Assembly (NCBI RefSeq): GCF_000484535.1
Contig: NC_022600.1
Coordinates: 3,038,001 to 3,102,000, forward strand
Length of the DNA stretch: 64,000 bases
Origin: Gloeobacter kilaueensis JS1
Lineage (GTDB): Bacteria; Cyanobacteriota; Cyanobacteriia; Gloeobacterales; Gloeobacteraceae
Reading direction: 5' to 3'
Within the stretch, counting starts at the first letter, position 1; each line of letters begins with the position of its first letter. Shown one piece after another: positions 28,472-36,908 of this stretch. The notes under the pieces are model-generated. The model saw only the letters and a list, made by a program, of their open reading frames with translations, did not search any database and was not told the DNA's origin. The position numbers and the translations under genes were made by a program.

Positions 28472-29044
28472 ATGACCGCGTCGAACATTACCCAGCTCCT
28501 GGCCAACTGGCGCGAAGGTGACGAGCAGGCGTTTGCCCAGCTGATGCCCCTCGTCTACGATCAGCTCCACCGGCTGGCCCGCAGCTACATCCGCAACGAA
28601 CGGCTCGATCACACCCTGCAGGCGACAGCGCTCGTCAACGAAGCTTTTTTGAAGCTCGTCGAGCAAGACCACATCGACTGGAAAAGCCGCGCCCACTTTC
28701 TGGGTTTCGCCGCCCACCTGATGCGCCATATTTTGGTCGATTATGCCCGCGCCCGCAGCACCGCCAAGCGGGGCGGCGCGCTACAGAGGGTGTCCATCGA
28801 GGCGGTGGGAGATGTCGCCGCTAAAGTCCGCGATCTCGATTTTGTCGCCCTCGACGAAGCCCTCGACGCCCTCGCCTTGATCGATGCCCAGCAGGCGCGC
28901 ATCGTCGAGATGCGGTTTTTTGGCGGCCTTACCTGCAGCGAGATCGCCGAGGTGCTGGCGATCTCGCTCTCGACGGTCAACCGCGACTGGAAATCGGCAA
29001 AAGCCTTCCTCAAACAGGAGATGAGCAAGGGGGACGAGCAATGA
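28472..29044 (+). CDS. ECF sigma factor of the kinase-associated type
   Basis: 190 aa. Region 2 is at ~15-90 (DEQAFAQLMPLVYDQLHRLARSYIR, then LVNEAFLKL and HFLGFAAHLMRHILVDYARAR), region 4 at ~130-185 (ARIVEMRFFGGLTCSEIAEVL, STVNRDWKSAKAFL). This is the PF07638/TIGR02999 subtype, known to be encoded beside Ser/Thr kinases (ECF43 group; Vibrio EcfP/PknT is the studied pair). No anti-sigma gene is present. Its stop overlaps the kinase ATG by ATGA, so both are translated together. By analogy the kinase would activate it by phosphorylation. Confidence 0.93.
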   Translation: MTASNITQLLANWREGDEQAFAQLMPLVYDQLHRLARSYIRNERLDHTLQATALVNEAFLKLVEQDHIDWKSRAHFLGFAAHLMRHILVDYARARSTAKRGGALQRVSIEAVGDVAAKVRDLDFVALDEALDALALIDAQQARIVEMRFFGGLTCSEIAEVLAISLSTVNRDWKSAKAFLKQEMSKGDEQ

Positions 29045-31494
29045 TCACCTCCGATGAGTGGCTTGAGATCCGACGGGTACTCGACCAGGCGCTCGAACTG
29101 TCGCCCGCCGATCGCCCTGCCTTTGTCGAGCGCCTCTGCGCCGATCGAGACGGCCTGCGCGATCAAGTGGAGGCGCTGATGGCTGCCTACGAGGAGGACG
29201 AGGACTTTTTGGAGACCCCGGCCTATCAGCTGGAGGGTGTGGGCAGTTGGCTGGGCGGGCACCAGCCCGGTTCCCTCGTCGGAAGGCGCATCGGCGCTTA
29301 CGAACTCAAAGAAGAAATTGGCTGGGGCGGGATGAGCACGGTCTACCTGGCCGAACGCGCCGACGGCCACTTTGAGCAGCGGGTAGCCCTCAAGCTGCTC
29401 AAACACACCAGCGGCGGCGACGTTTTATTAAAGCGCTTTCGCGCCGAGCGCCAGATTCTCGCGAGCCTCAAACACCCCAATATCGCAAGTCTCGTCGATG
29501 GGGGCGCTTCTGAGGACGGCACGCTCTACCTGGTCATGGAGTACGTCGAGGGGGTGCCCATCGATGTCTACTGCGACACCCACAACCTGACGATCAAAGA
29601 GCGGCTGCAGCTTTTTGCCGCTGTCTGCTCAGCCGTCCACTACGCCCACCAGAACCTGATCGTCCACCGCGACCTCAAGCCCGCCAACATCCTGGTCACC
29701 GGCGAAGGCGTCCCCAAATTGCTCGACTTTGGCATCGCCAAATTGCTCGCCCCCGACCTCTACGCCCAGCCTTTTAACCCGACGGTGACCCTCCTGCGGC
29801 CCATGACGCCCAACTACGCCAGTCCCGAGCAGATCAAAGGCGGGCTCATCACCACCGCCAGCGACATCTACTCGCTGGGCGTGCTGCTTTACGAACTTTT
29901 GACCGGCCACCTGCCCTTTGGTACCGCTCGCCTGCCCCACGAGGTTTTGCGCGCCGTCTGCGAGGACGATCCGCCCCTGCCCAGTGCGACGATTGGCCGC
30001 GTCGTCCAAAAGCGCAGCGGCAGCGAGACGATTACCCTCACCCCGCGCCTGGTGAGCCTGACGCGGGGCGGGCAACCCGAGAAATTGCAGCGTTCCCTCT
30101 CAGGCGACCTCGACAACATCGTGCTCAAGGCGATGAGCCGCCCGCCCGAGCGCCGCTACGCCTCCGCCCAGCAACTCGCTCAAGACATCGAGCGTCACCT
30201 CGACGGCTTACCCGTGCTGGCCCGCGAGAACACCCTCTGGTACCGCACCCGTCGCTTCGTGCGCCGCAACAAAATTGTCGTCGCCGCCGGGTGTCTTATC
30301 GGCCTGTCGCTGGTGGGCGGCATCGTTGCCACCAGCCGCGAGGCCGCCATTGCCCAGGCGGCCCAGGCCCGCGCCGAACGCCGCTTCAACGATGTCAGGC
30401 AACTGGCAAACTCGCTGATGTTTGAAATCTACGCTGGGATCGACAAATTACCCGGCGCGACACCGACCAAAAAATTACTGGTTACAAAAGCCCTCACCTA
30501 CCTCGATAACTTGTCGCAAGAAGCCGAAAACGATCTGTCATTGCAAGCTTCTTTGGCAACGGCTTATCAGCGGGTCGGAGATATTCAGGGTAATATCTAC
30601 AACCAGAATCTCGGCGATACAGCTGGTGCTCTACGCAGCCACAAACGAGCCCAAGCCATCTGGCAAAAAATTGTCGCGGCTCGGCCAGGAGATACCCAGG
30701 TAAAAGCCAATTTAGCGGCCAGTTACCTCGCTGTCGGCGACCTGCAAAAATGGACAGGTGATCGAAGTGCCGCCGCCAAAAGTTATATCAAGGCGCAACA
30801 ACTGCAGGAGGAGTTATTGCAAATAAATCCAGCGGATATTGAGGCGCTGAAAGGAAAAAAGCAATCCTACAGCCGGCTCGGTGATACACTATTTGATAAC
30901 GGCAACGGCGATCGAAAAGGTGCTCAAATTAATTACTCAAAAAGCCTGATGATCGCCGAAGCGTTGGCCAAAAAAAATCCTCAGGATCGACAATCACAGC
31001 GCGATCTTATGATTTGCTATTCTGACACTGCGGACGCAGAAAGCGATCAATCCAGAGCAGAAGTCAACTATCGGAAAGCACTGAAAATCGCTGAGAAGTT
31101 ATCCAGTACAAATTCACTAGATGCAACTGCTCGCCGCGATCTGTGGTTCAGCCACATTAAGCTCGGTGATTTTCTTCTCAAAAAAGACAGCAGTGCCTCG
31201 CAAAATCATTATCTCCAGGCTTTAAAAATCGCCAGGTTCCTCGCTGCCTCTGATCCAAAAAACGAGCAGGCGCGCACCGATTTAGCCTATACCTATCAAG
31301 GTCTGGGGGATGTAGAATTGACAACTAAGAATAGAAAGAGCGCCGGAGCTTTTTATCTCTTAGCCTTGCCTATCAGACAAACAGCAGTACAAGCAGATCC
31401 AAACAATCAATACAATCGAAAGAAGCTACAGGAGCTGTACAAACGCTTGAGTGATTCAGGTACCAAGTTTACCCCACTGCCAACAAAATCGTAG
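29041..31494 (+). CDS. Transmembrane Ser/Thr protein kinase with TPR-like sensor
   Basis: 817 aa. An N-terminal helical extension is followed by a Hanks-type kinase domain (~85-385): IGWGGMSTVYLAE glycine loop, VALKLL with Lys118, HRDLKPANIL with catalytic Asp211, DFG at 229 and PNYASPEQ activation segment. One membrane helix at ~410-430. The C-terminal ~380 residues form TPR-like repeats (VGDIQGNIYNQNLGD, AVGDLQKWTGD, YSRLGDTLFDNG), probably outside the membrane. GC falls by eye from base ~30420, so the sensor may have a different history. It shares an ATGA overlap with the ECF sigma gene; a paralogue of the sensor part is encoded downstream. Confidence 0.94.
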   Translation: MITSDEWLEIRRVLDQALELSPADRPAFVERLCADRDGLRDQVEALMAAYEEDEDFLETPAYQLEGVGSWLGGHQPGSLVGRRIGAYELKEEIGWGGMSTVYLAERADGHFEQRVALKLLKHTSGGDVLLKRFRAERQILASLKHPNIASLVDGGASEDGTLYLVMEYVEGVPIDVYCDTHNLTIKERLQLFAAVCSAVHYAHQNLIVHRDLKPANILVTGEGVPKLLDFGIAKLLAPDLYAQPFNPTVTLLRPMTPNYASPEQIKGGLITTASDIYSLGVLLYELLTGHLPFGTARLPHEVLRAVCEDDPPLPSATIGRVVQKRSGSETITLTPRLVSLTRGGQPEKLQRSLSGDLDNIVLKAMSRPPERRYASAQQLAQDIERHLDGLPVLARENTLWYRTRRFVRRNKIVVAAGCLIGLSLVGGIVATSREAAIAQAAQARAERRFNDVRQLANSLMFEIYAGIDKLPGATPTKKLLVTKALTYLDNLSQEAENDLSLQASLATAYQRVGDIQGNIYNQNLGDTAGALRSHKRAQAIWQKIVAARPGDTQVKANLAASYLAVGDLQKWTGDRSAAAKSYIKAQQLQEELLQINPADIEALKGKKQSYSRLGDTLFDNGNGDRKGAQINYSKSLMIAEALAKKNPQDRQSQRDLMICYSDTADAESDQSRAEVNYRKALKIAEKLSSTNSLDATARRDLWFSHIKLGDFLLKKDSSASQNHYLQALKIARFLAASDPKNEQARTDLAYTYQGLGDVELTTKNRKSAGAFYLLALPIRQTAVQADPNNQYNRKKLQELYKRLSDSGTKFTPLPTKS

Positions 31495-31545
31495 CAAATT
31501 GAACTGGCGTTGAGCAGGAAACCCACATTCTCAATGGAGACAACG

Positions 31546-31638
31546 ATGAAAAGTACAGTCGATCAAACGATCAAGTCGAACAAGGGCAGCGCAAACGCTA
31601 TACCCTCTGAAAACCCGCCCCGCGCGCACAGGGATTAG
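31546..31638 (+). CDS. Candidate 30-aa peptide between kinase and TPR gene
   Basis: ATG 31546 follows GGAGA at 7 bases. The product starts MKSTVDQTIKSNKGSANA and ends PPRAHRD. It is basic and Ser/Thr/Asn-rich, without a hydrophobic stretch. It lies alone in the 178-base gap. No family recognised; it may be only a chance frame or a leader peptide. Confidence 0.35.
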   Translation: MKSTVDQTIKSNKGSANAIPSENPPRAHRD

Positions 31639-31672
31639 GCCAGCTCAAGCAAACCATTGGAGGGGAATAAAG

Positions 31673-32917
31673 ATGAGTACTTTGACAGAGACGTACGAGA
31701 GCCGTCTAGCAGAATTGACGGCTCTACAAAAGCAAGCGCAGAGCTATTCAACTGCGGTTCCTGTTGCCTTAGGTCGGCAGCTGCTCAAGGCTCTACGAGC
31801 AGTCGGCGATATCGAAGGAAATCTGTACTATCCTAACTTAGGAAGGACTGGTGATGCTCTAGAAAGGTACAAAGAAGCGATTGCCACTGCCCAAAAGATT
31901 GATTCTGCAGATTTGCAGCTGGAAGATAGTCTTGAATTGGCTGCTGTCCACGATGGCGCTGGCGATCTTTTTGGTTGGACTGGCAATGTTGTCGAGAGAC
32001 TCAAGAACTACTTCAAGAGCCTGGAGATTCGCGAAAAGTTAAGCGAGGCTAACCAGGATAATCCTCAACTAAAACGGGCGTTGATGTTTAGCTATAGCCG
32101 CATCGGCGATGCCCTGGCAAATAAAGGCAAAACAGGGGCAAGCCAAAGTTATAGTCTGGCGTTACAACTTGCTAAGGAGCTAGCTCCGCCCAATACAACT
32201 GACGCGAAGGCACTGGAGGATCTGTGGATTTGCTACTTAAATATTGGCGAATCTCAGCTCGATAGTGGGGATTGCGAGCAGGCATTGAACAGTTTCAGTG
32301 AGTGCGTGAAGCTGGTCGAGCAGTATGCTCCGTCCCTGCCTTTAGACCCGGACAAATGCCGCAATTCTCTTCAGGGATGTCGCGACCTCTGGATCAGTTA
32401 CTCTAAACTCGCAGATGTGCAACTCAAGCTCAATCGTTTGGACGAAGCGCGACAGAACTACGAGCAGGCCAAGCAGATTGCCCAAGAGATTTACAATGCC
32501 AACGAGGCCAACTTTCAGGCACGCTGCGATCTGGCCAATGCCCTCGATAAGATGGGCTATTTCATGCTTGCGACTGGAGGAGTCGATGATGCTGAAACCC
32601 ATTACAACGACAGTCTGCAACATCTTCAGCAACTGGCGACTGTCGATAACACGAATATGCGCAACCGGCACAATCTGGCGCAGTTGCATATGAACCTTGC
32701 TCAAGTGCATGAGCACCGGGCGAATAGCCAGAAAATTTCGAGCAGTGAGCAAAAGCAACACTGGCAGAATGCACACTCCTGCTATAGCGCAAGTCTGGAG
32801 GTTTGGGCGAGTGGAGAGGAGGGTGGCAGCAGTTACACCGTGGCCAGGACTGCCTGTCAAAAAGTCAGGAATATTATCGAAAAACTGGAGGCTCGGGCAG
32901 GTGTGTTGGCCGGGTAA
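31673..32917 (+). CDS. TPR-like protein, paralogous to the kinase sensor domain
   Basis: 414 aa, no signal peptide or membrane helix. It is built of TPR-like units. Its N-terminal part, VGDIEGNLYYPNLG, matches VGDIQGNIYNQNLGD of the kinase, and GDLFGWTGN matches GDLQKWTGD in the same order. SYSRIGDALANKGKTGAS matches SYSRLGDTLFDNGNGDRK. The gene therefore derives from, or shares origin with, the kinase sensor but has lost kinase and anchor. It follows AGGGGAATAAAG and is probably cotranscribed with the kinase. It could compete for the same ligand or partner. Confidence 0.85.
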   Translation: MSTLTETYESRLAELTALQKQAQSYSTAVPVALGRQLLKALRAVGDIEGNLYYPNLGRTGDALERYKEAIATAQKIDSADLQLEDSLELAAVHDGAGDLFGWTGNVVERLKNYFKSLEIREKLSEANQDNPQLKRALMFSYSRIGDALANKGKTGASQSYSLALQLAKELAPPNTTDAKALEDLWICYLNIGESQLDSGDCEQALNSFSECVKLVEQYAPSLPLDPDKCRNSLQGCRDLWISYSKLADVQLKLNRLDEARQNYEQAKQIAQEIYNANEANFQARCDLANALDKMGYFMLATGGVDDAETHYNDSLQHLQQLATVDNTNMRNRHNLAQLHMNLAQVHEHRANSQKISSSEQKQHWQNAHSCYSASLEVWASGEEGGSSYTVARTACQKVRNIIEKLEARAGVLAG

Positions 32918-33112
32918 CGCCGCTGATGCCATCATTCACATCCAACGTGACAAGCCAGGAGGCTAGCAGTCGCACGGTCCTTGGGCGGGTTGGAACAAGC
33001 TAGCCCTGATGTGTCTCTCGTTGGTGTTTCAACGGGGGACGACGATTCAGGCCACAAAAATCAACCTGAAAATCTCAAGGCTTGTTCAGCAGAACAATCA
33101 ACCAACGGAGCT

Positions 33113-33475
33113 TTAGACCGCGTCGGCGATCAAGTTGCGTTCGCGGGCCAGGTCCACGAGGTCCGCCAGGCGGGCCGCTTCGGCGGCGGCGATCGAACGG
33201 CCCAGTCCGGAGAGCCGGTAGTAGCGGCGGCGCTGATCGTCGAGAGCCGGGTCGGCGCGCTCGTCGGCTTCTTCGATCCAGCCGTCGCTTAAAAGCTGCT
33301 TGATCGAGCGGTACAGGGTGCCGGGACCAAGCCTGACTGCCCCTGCTGTGCGTTCCTTGACCTCCTTGCTGATGCCGTAGCCGTGCCGGTCGCCCTCGGC
33401 CAGGGCAAGCAGAATGTGGAACACCGCCGGGCTTAACGGTAAAAAGGTCTTCAGATCAGGGGCAGCTTGGGTCAT
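33113..33475 (-). CDS. PadR-family transcriptional repressor
   Basis: 120 aa, compact PadR type. Winged helix with FHILLALAEGDRHGYGISKEVKERT, then LGPGTLYRSIKQLLSDGWIEE and the wing DDQRRRYYRLSGLG, ending in a C-terminal dimerisation helix rich in Ala and Arg. A 27-base AT-rich operator-like element lies 24 bases before its start, and a near copy lies in front of the next gene upstream, so it probably represses both itself and that small membrane protein. The 195 bases between the TPR gene and padR hold no convincing gene. Confidence 0.92.
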   Translation of the reverse strand: MTQAAPDLKTFLPLSPAVFHILLALAEGDRHGYGISKEVKERTAGAVRLGPGTLYRSIKQLLSDGWIEEADERADPALDDQRRRYYRLSGLGRSIAAAEAARLADLVDLARERNLIADAV

Positions 33476-33498
33476 GGCTCTGGCAACTTATCCGCTCT

Positions 33499-33525
33499 GG
33501 ATATATCTGTTATGGACAATGTATC
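33499..33525. promoter_or_regulatory. Candidate PadR operator in front of padR
   Basis: Starts GGATATATCTGTTATGGA and continues CAATGTATC. Over the first 22 positions it agrees at about 19 with the element at 33856-33882. It ends 24 bases before the padR start codon on its transcribed side. Confidence 0.6.
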
Positions 33526-33567
33526 GGCTTCGGGGATCCGCGTCAACCACCGGCGAGGAAGTCCTGC

Positions 33568-33816
33568 TCACCGCTGCCGAGAGACGAGGCGGGGAGCAAT
33601 CACCGTGACCTCCGGCAGCGTGTAGACGGTGGCAGTGTCACGGCGGGCGGGCCGTGCGGCAGCCGTCTGCAGGCAGGCAACGGCAATAGCAGCGACAGTG
33701 ACGCCAACGATCAGCAGGTGCAGCCACACCTCCAGCGAGGGGAAGAAGCGGCGCGGCGCAGGGACAGCTTTGAAGGTCTGTAAAGCAGGAACAGTCAGTG
33801 AAAAGGCGCGAGTCAT
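33568..33816 (-). CDS. Small membrane protein, 82 aa, probable PadR target
   Basis: ATG 33816 is placed 6-8 bases after AGGAGG, which decides it over an upstream in-frame start at 33852. One hydrophobic segment at about residues 30-50 (LHLLIVGVTVAAIAVACLQ) is followed by an Arg/Ala-rich stretch and ATVYTLPEVTVIAPRLV. The mature part is short and would be periplasmic if the helix is an anchor. No family recognised. Control by the neighbouring PadR is inferred from shared upstream sequence. Confidence 0.6.
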   Translation of the reverse strand: MTRAFSLTVPALQTFKAVPAPRRFFPSLEVWLHLLIVGVTVAAIAVACLQTAAARPARRDTATVYTLPEVTVIAPRLVSRQR

Positions 33817-33855
33817 CTGTGCCTCCTGGCAACCAGTTTCAAAAACATCCATCTC

Positions 33856-33882
33856 GGATGTATCTGATATGGATAATATCCA
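33856..33882. promoter_or_regulatory. Candidate PadR operator in front of the 82-aa membrane protein
   Basis: Starts GGATGTATCTGATATGGA and continues TAATATCCA, with GGAT/ATCC half-sites. It is about 40 bases before the start at 33816. Near copy of 33499-33525. Confidence 0.6.
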
Positions 33883-33897
33883 AAATGGATATAAACG

Positions 33898-36027
33898 TCA
33901 AGGGTCCGGTGCCAGGTTTTGTTGCCGGAAGCGGACGCTAAAGCAGCTGCCCTGGCCGGGGTTGCTGGTGACGGCGATCGAGCCGGTGTGCAATTCGACG
34001 AGCTTGCGGGTGATCGCCAGTCCCAGGCCGGTGCCGGGGATGCCCTCGGTCTGGGCGGTCTTTACCCGGTAAAAAGGTTCCCAGATGCGCTCCAAGGCCG
34101 CATCCGGGATGCCGAAGCCCTCGTCTATGACAGCGATGGCCACCCAGGGACTATCGAGGCTGAGCCGGACGCGGATCGTCTGGCTGTCCGGGCCGTACTT
34201 GAGGGCGTTGGTCAACAGATTCATAAAGATCTGATCAAAGCGCAGCGGGTCCGCCGCGATTATGAGCGGTTCTTTTGGCCAGTCTTCTGCTACCAGGCGG
34301 CTGTGCCTGGCCTCGGCCTGGGGCCGCAGTTCGGCCATCAAAGGCCGCAGGCGGGCCTGGACGCTCAACGGTTGCACCTTGAGATCGAAGGCGGGTGACT
34401 CGATGCGCGCCAGGGCAAGAAAGTCGCTCACCAGCCCCTGCACCCGCTCAGCCGACGAGAGGATCGGATCGACCATCTCCTCCAGTTCGATATCGGAACT
34501 GGGAGGACTGATCTTGAGCAACTCGGCGAAGCCCCGGATGTTGGTGAGCGGCGAGCGGATGTCGTGGGAGAGCATCCCGAGCATCTGCTGGCGCAGCCGC
34601 TCCAGCTCCAGTTGGGCAGTGATGTCCTCGATGGCACAGAGAATGCCGCCCACCTGCTCGTCTTGTGACAGAGGCACCAGCCTGAGCCGATAATCGCGCT
34701 CGCCCAGGTTCACCTGCCGCTGGCTCGGCTGGCCGCTACCCAGAGCTGCCTGGGCTTCCGCCCACTGTTCGGCGCTCAGCCAGCCTAAAGCCTGCAGTTG
34801 CTCGCCTAAAAAAGGAGTGCTGCGGTTCTCCGGAAAGAACGGCGCGCTTGCCGGGTTTTGAAAGTAGATCCGCCCGTCGCCGGTGGCTGCCACCAGGGCA
34901 GTTGCGAGCGAGTCGGTGACCGCCTGCTGGGCTTTGCGCCGCTCCCGTTGAATTTCGAGTCGGCGGGCGGTGCGCTGTTCGCCCTCGATAAGTGAGAAGC
35001 CGCCTGCCAGTATCAGAGCACCCGCTGGAGCGGCGAGCGGCAGCCAGATCGAGCTGCGCCAGAATAAAACGACCGCCAGACCCACCCAGCCGGCGGCCCA
35101 GGCGAGGGTGATCGTCAGTTGCAGCCAGCCGGGCCTGCCAGTCAGCAAAAAGCCCAGGCCGAGGGCGGACATAACGGCTACCAGGCCCGTCAGCCAGCCT
35201 GGCCAGGGTGCCAGGGCACTGTTGCCGAGCAGGTTGTCCACCACCGTCCAGTGCAGGGCAATGCCGCTTGCCTGGGTATCGAAGGGGGTGATGAGCGCGT
35301 CCACAGCAGTCGCGGTTACACCGACCAGCACGATCTGATCGGCGAAGCGGGCCGGAGCGACTTTGCCTTCGAGAACATCGATGGCGCTCACGCTGGGCAG
35401 GGAGCGGGCCGGGCCGGGCCAGTTCAGCCAGATCCGATCGGGAACGGAGGGCTGAGACAGTCCTGCCAGGCTGGCGTAGAGCCGGGCAATCACTGTTCCG
35501 AAAGTCTCTACTTCTAGATCGGATCCTGGGCTTTTGGGGACAACCAGCGCCGTTCTCAGTTGCAGATTCTCGCCAAAGATACCGGCACCGATGTCGCCGA
35601 TGCCGGCACTCACCTCAGCGAGGGGGGGCACCGGCTCCAGGCGCACACTGGTCGGGGTGCGGGCGGCGGCGAGCACCACCCGGCCCTGGCGGGCGATGGC
35701 GCGGGCCAGAAGAGCGTCCTGGGCGGTGGGTTCGCTGAAGAGCACATCGATGCCGACCACGGCGGCCCCTTCCAGCCGATCCAATAGCTGGGCAAAGCGG
35801 CGGCGGTCCCAGGGCAGGCGGCCCAGCCGGGCAATACTGCGATCGTCGATCGCCACCAGCACCAGCGGCACCGCCGACGGGCGAAAACCGCGCCACTGAA
35901 AGCGCTTCTGGAGACTCCAGTTCTCCAGCGGCGTCCACAGCCCAGCCACCAGCGCCCCTGTAGTCACTAAAGCCGCCAGTGGGCCCGCCCAGGGCCAGCT
36001 ACCCGGTGGCCAGGCCAGTCCTTTCAA
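33898..36027 (-). CDS. CHASE2-domain transmembrane histidine kinase with PAS domain
   Basis: 709 aa. Membrane helix at ~14-32, extracytoplasmic CHASE2 domain (~40-265; VAIDDRSIARLGRLPWDRR), three membrane helices (~275-350), a PAS-like domain (~370-470). HisKA follows with MLSHDIRSPLTNIRGF, phospho-His 488, and HATPase (NLLTNALKYGP, DEGFGIP, GTGLGLAIT). The start is TTG 36027, sharing TTGA with the stop of the FecR gene. CHASE2 kinases and FecR proteins are often neighbours in cyanobacteria; the FecR protein may be the extracytoplasmic partner. No response regulator is adjacent. Confidence 0.93.
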   Translation of the reverse strand: MKGLAWPPGSWPWAGPLAALVTTGALVAGLWTPLENWSLQKRFQWRGFRPSAVPLVLVAIDDRSIARLGRLPWDRRRFAQLLDRLEGAAVVGIDVLFSEPTAQDALLARAIARQGRVVLAAARTPTSVRLEPVPPLAEVSAGIGDIGAGIFGENLQLRTALVVPKSPGSDLEVETFGTVIARLYASLAGLSQPSVPDRIWLNWPGPARSLPSVSAIDVLEGKVAPARFADQIVLVGVTATAVDALITPFDTQASGIALHWTVVDNLLGNSALAPWPGWLTGLVAVMSALGLGFLLTGRPGWLQLTITLAWAAGWVGLAVVLFWRSSIWLPLAAPAGALILAGGFSLIEGEQRTARRLEIQRERRKAQQAVTDSLATALVAATGDGRIYFQNPASAPFFPENRSTPFLGEQLQALGWLSAEQWAEAQAALGSGQPSQRQVNLGERDYRLRLVPLSQDEQVGGILCAIEDITAQLELERLRQQMLGMLSHDIRSPLTNIRGFAELLKISPPSSDIELEEMVDPILSSAERVQGLVSDFLALARIESPAFDLKVQPLSVQARLRPLMAELRPQAEARHSRLVAEDWPKEPLIIAADPLRFDQIFMNLLTNALKYGPDSQTIRVRLSLDSPWVAIAVIDEGFGIPDAALERIWEPFYRVKTAQTEGIPGTGLGLAITRKLVELHTGSIAVTSNPGQGSCFSVRFRQQNLAPDP

Positions 36028-36908
36028 GGGAGCAGTACCGTCAGGTTAAACGTTCGCTGCGCTCCGAGGGCTGTCGTGATCTCCACCGGCAAAAAGCGAT
36101 CCGCCGGGAGGGGACGGACGAAGCTGAAGTTGCCCTGCAAGTCGGTATCGATCGGTTCGTTAAAAAGTCGTACCAGGTTGCCCGGATCGGTGTACGCCGA
36201 CAGGCGCACCTGGTTGTCGGCCAGTCGCTCGTAGCTGACGCGGTAGATCCGGGCGGCGGTGGGAGTGGCCACCGGCGGCTGGGGAGGTTTGCCCAGGGGA
36301 ACGAGCGATTCGAGTCCCCCCGGCAACAGGAGCGTCTGGCCCTGGGCGCTGGCGCTCACCACGCCGCTGCGCGCCGCGATCGTCGAGCGGTCCCGTCGAT
36401 CGACGGCGACACCAAAGATCGTGCCGCGCACCCCGGCCACACCGGCGGGTGTATCGATCTCCAGCTTCGAGCTTTTGCGGTTAAAGCGGCGGACGCTGAG
36501 GGCCACCTGGCCGCCCCGGACGCTGATGCGCGAGCGCTTACCGCCGTCGGGCAGCAGGTCGAGCAGCGAAAGGGTCACCGTCGTCGATTCGGAGACGCGC
36601 AGGCTGGCGATGCCGTCGTCGAAGACGAGGGTCGCTCCCGAATCAAGACCCGTTTCGATCTGATCGCCGGGGCGCACCAGCTTATCGCCCAGCACAGCGG
36701 GCCGGGCCGGCTGGTTCTTGCGGCTGTAATTGACCGTCCCCTGCAGTCTTCTGATCACAAGGTAGCGATCGGGAGCACCGGCGGGGGCGAGCAAGGGGAT
36801 CGGTGCGGCAGCGAGCGGCCCAACCGCAAGGAATACGAGCATCGCCGGGACAAGTGGCGCAAGGGCAAAAGCGTTCAATCGTCTCGTGGAAAATTGGGAT
36901 GTTCTCAA
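36024..36908 (-). CDS. Exported FecR-domain protein
   Basis: 294 aa. The start TTG 36908 overlaps the CPBP stop as TTGA and gives an ideal signal peptide: basic MRTSQFSTRRLN, hydrophobic core, and cleavage after GPLAAA. ATG 36842 would leave almost no basic end. The FecR domain (~50-180) has RPGDQIETGLDSGATLVFDDG, GGQVALSVRRFN and DTPAGVAGVRGTIFGV. The C-terminal ~100 residues are beta-rich. FecR-type domains in cyanobacteria sit in the periplasm next to CHASE2 proteins, and are not linked to iron citrate transport. Both neighbours are coupled to it by four-base overlaps. Confidence 0.9.
   Translation of the reverse strand: MRTSQFSTRRLNAFALAPLVPAMLVFLAVGPLAAAPIPLLAPAGAPDRYLVIRRLQGTVNYSRKNQPARPAVLGDKLVRPGDQIETGLDSGATLVFDDGIASLRVSESTTVTLSLLDLLPDGGKRSRISVRGGQVALSVRRFNRKSSKLEIDTPAGVAGVRGTIFGVAVDRRDRSTIAARSGVVSASAQGQTLLLPGGLESLVPLGKPPQPPVATPTAARIYRVSYERLADNQVRLSAYTDPGNLVRLFNEPIDTDLQGNFSFVRPLPADRFLPVEITTALGAQRTFNLTVLLP

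Noticed and set aside
32918-33112. 35-codon frame at 33008 between the TPR and padR genes
   Set aside because: No ribosome site and no distinctive composition; the gap appears empty.
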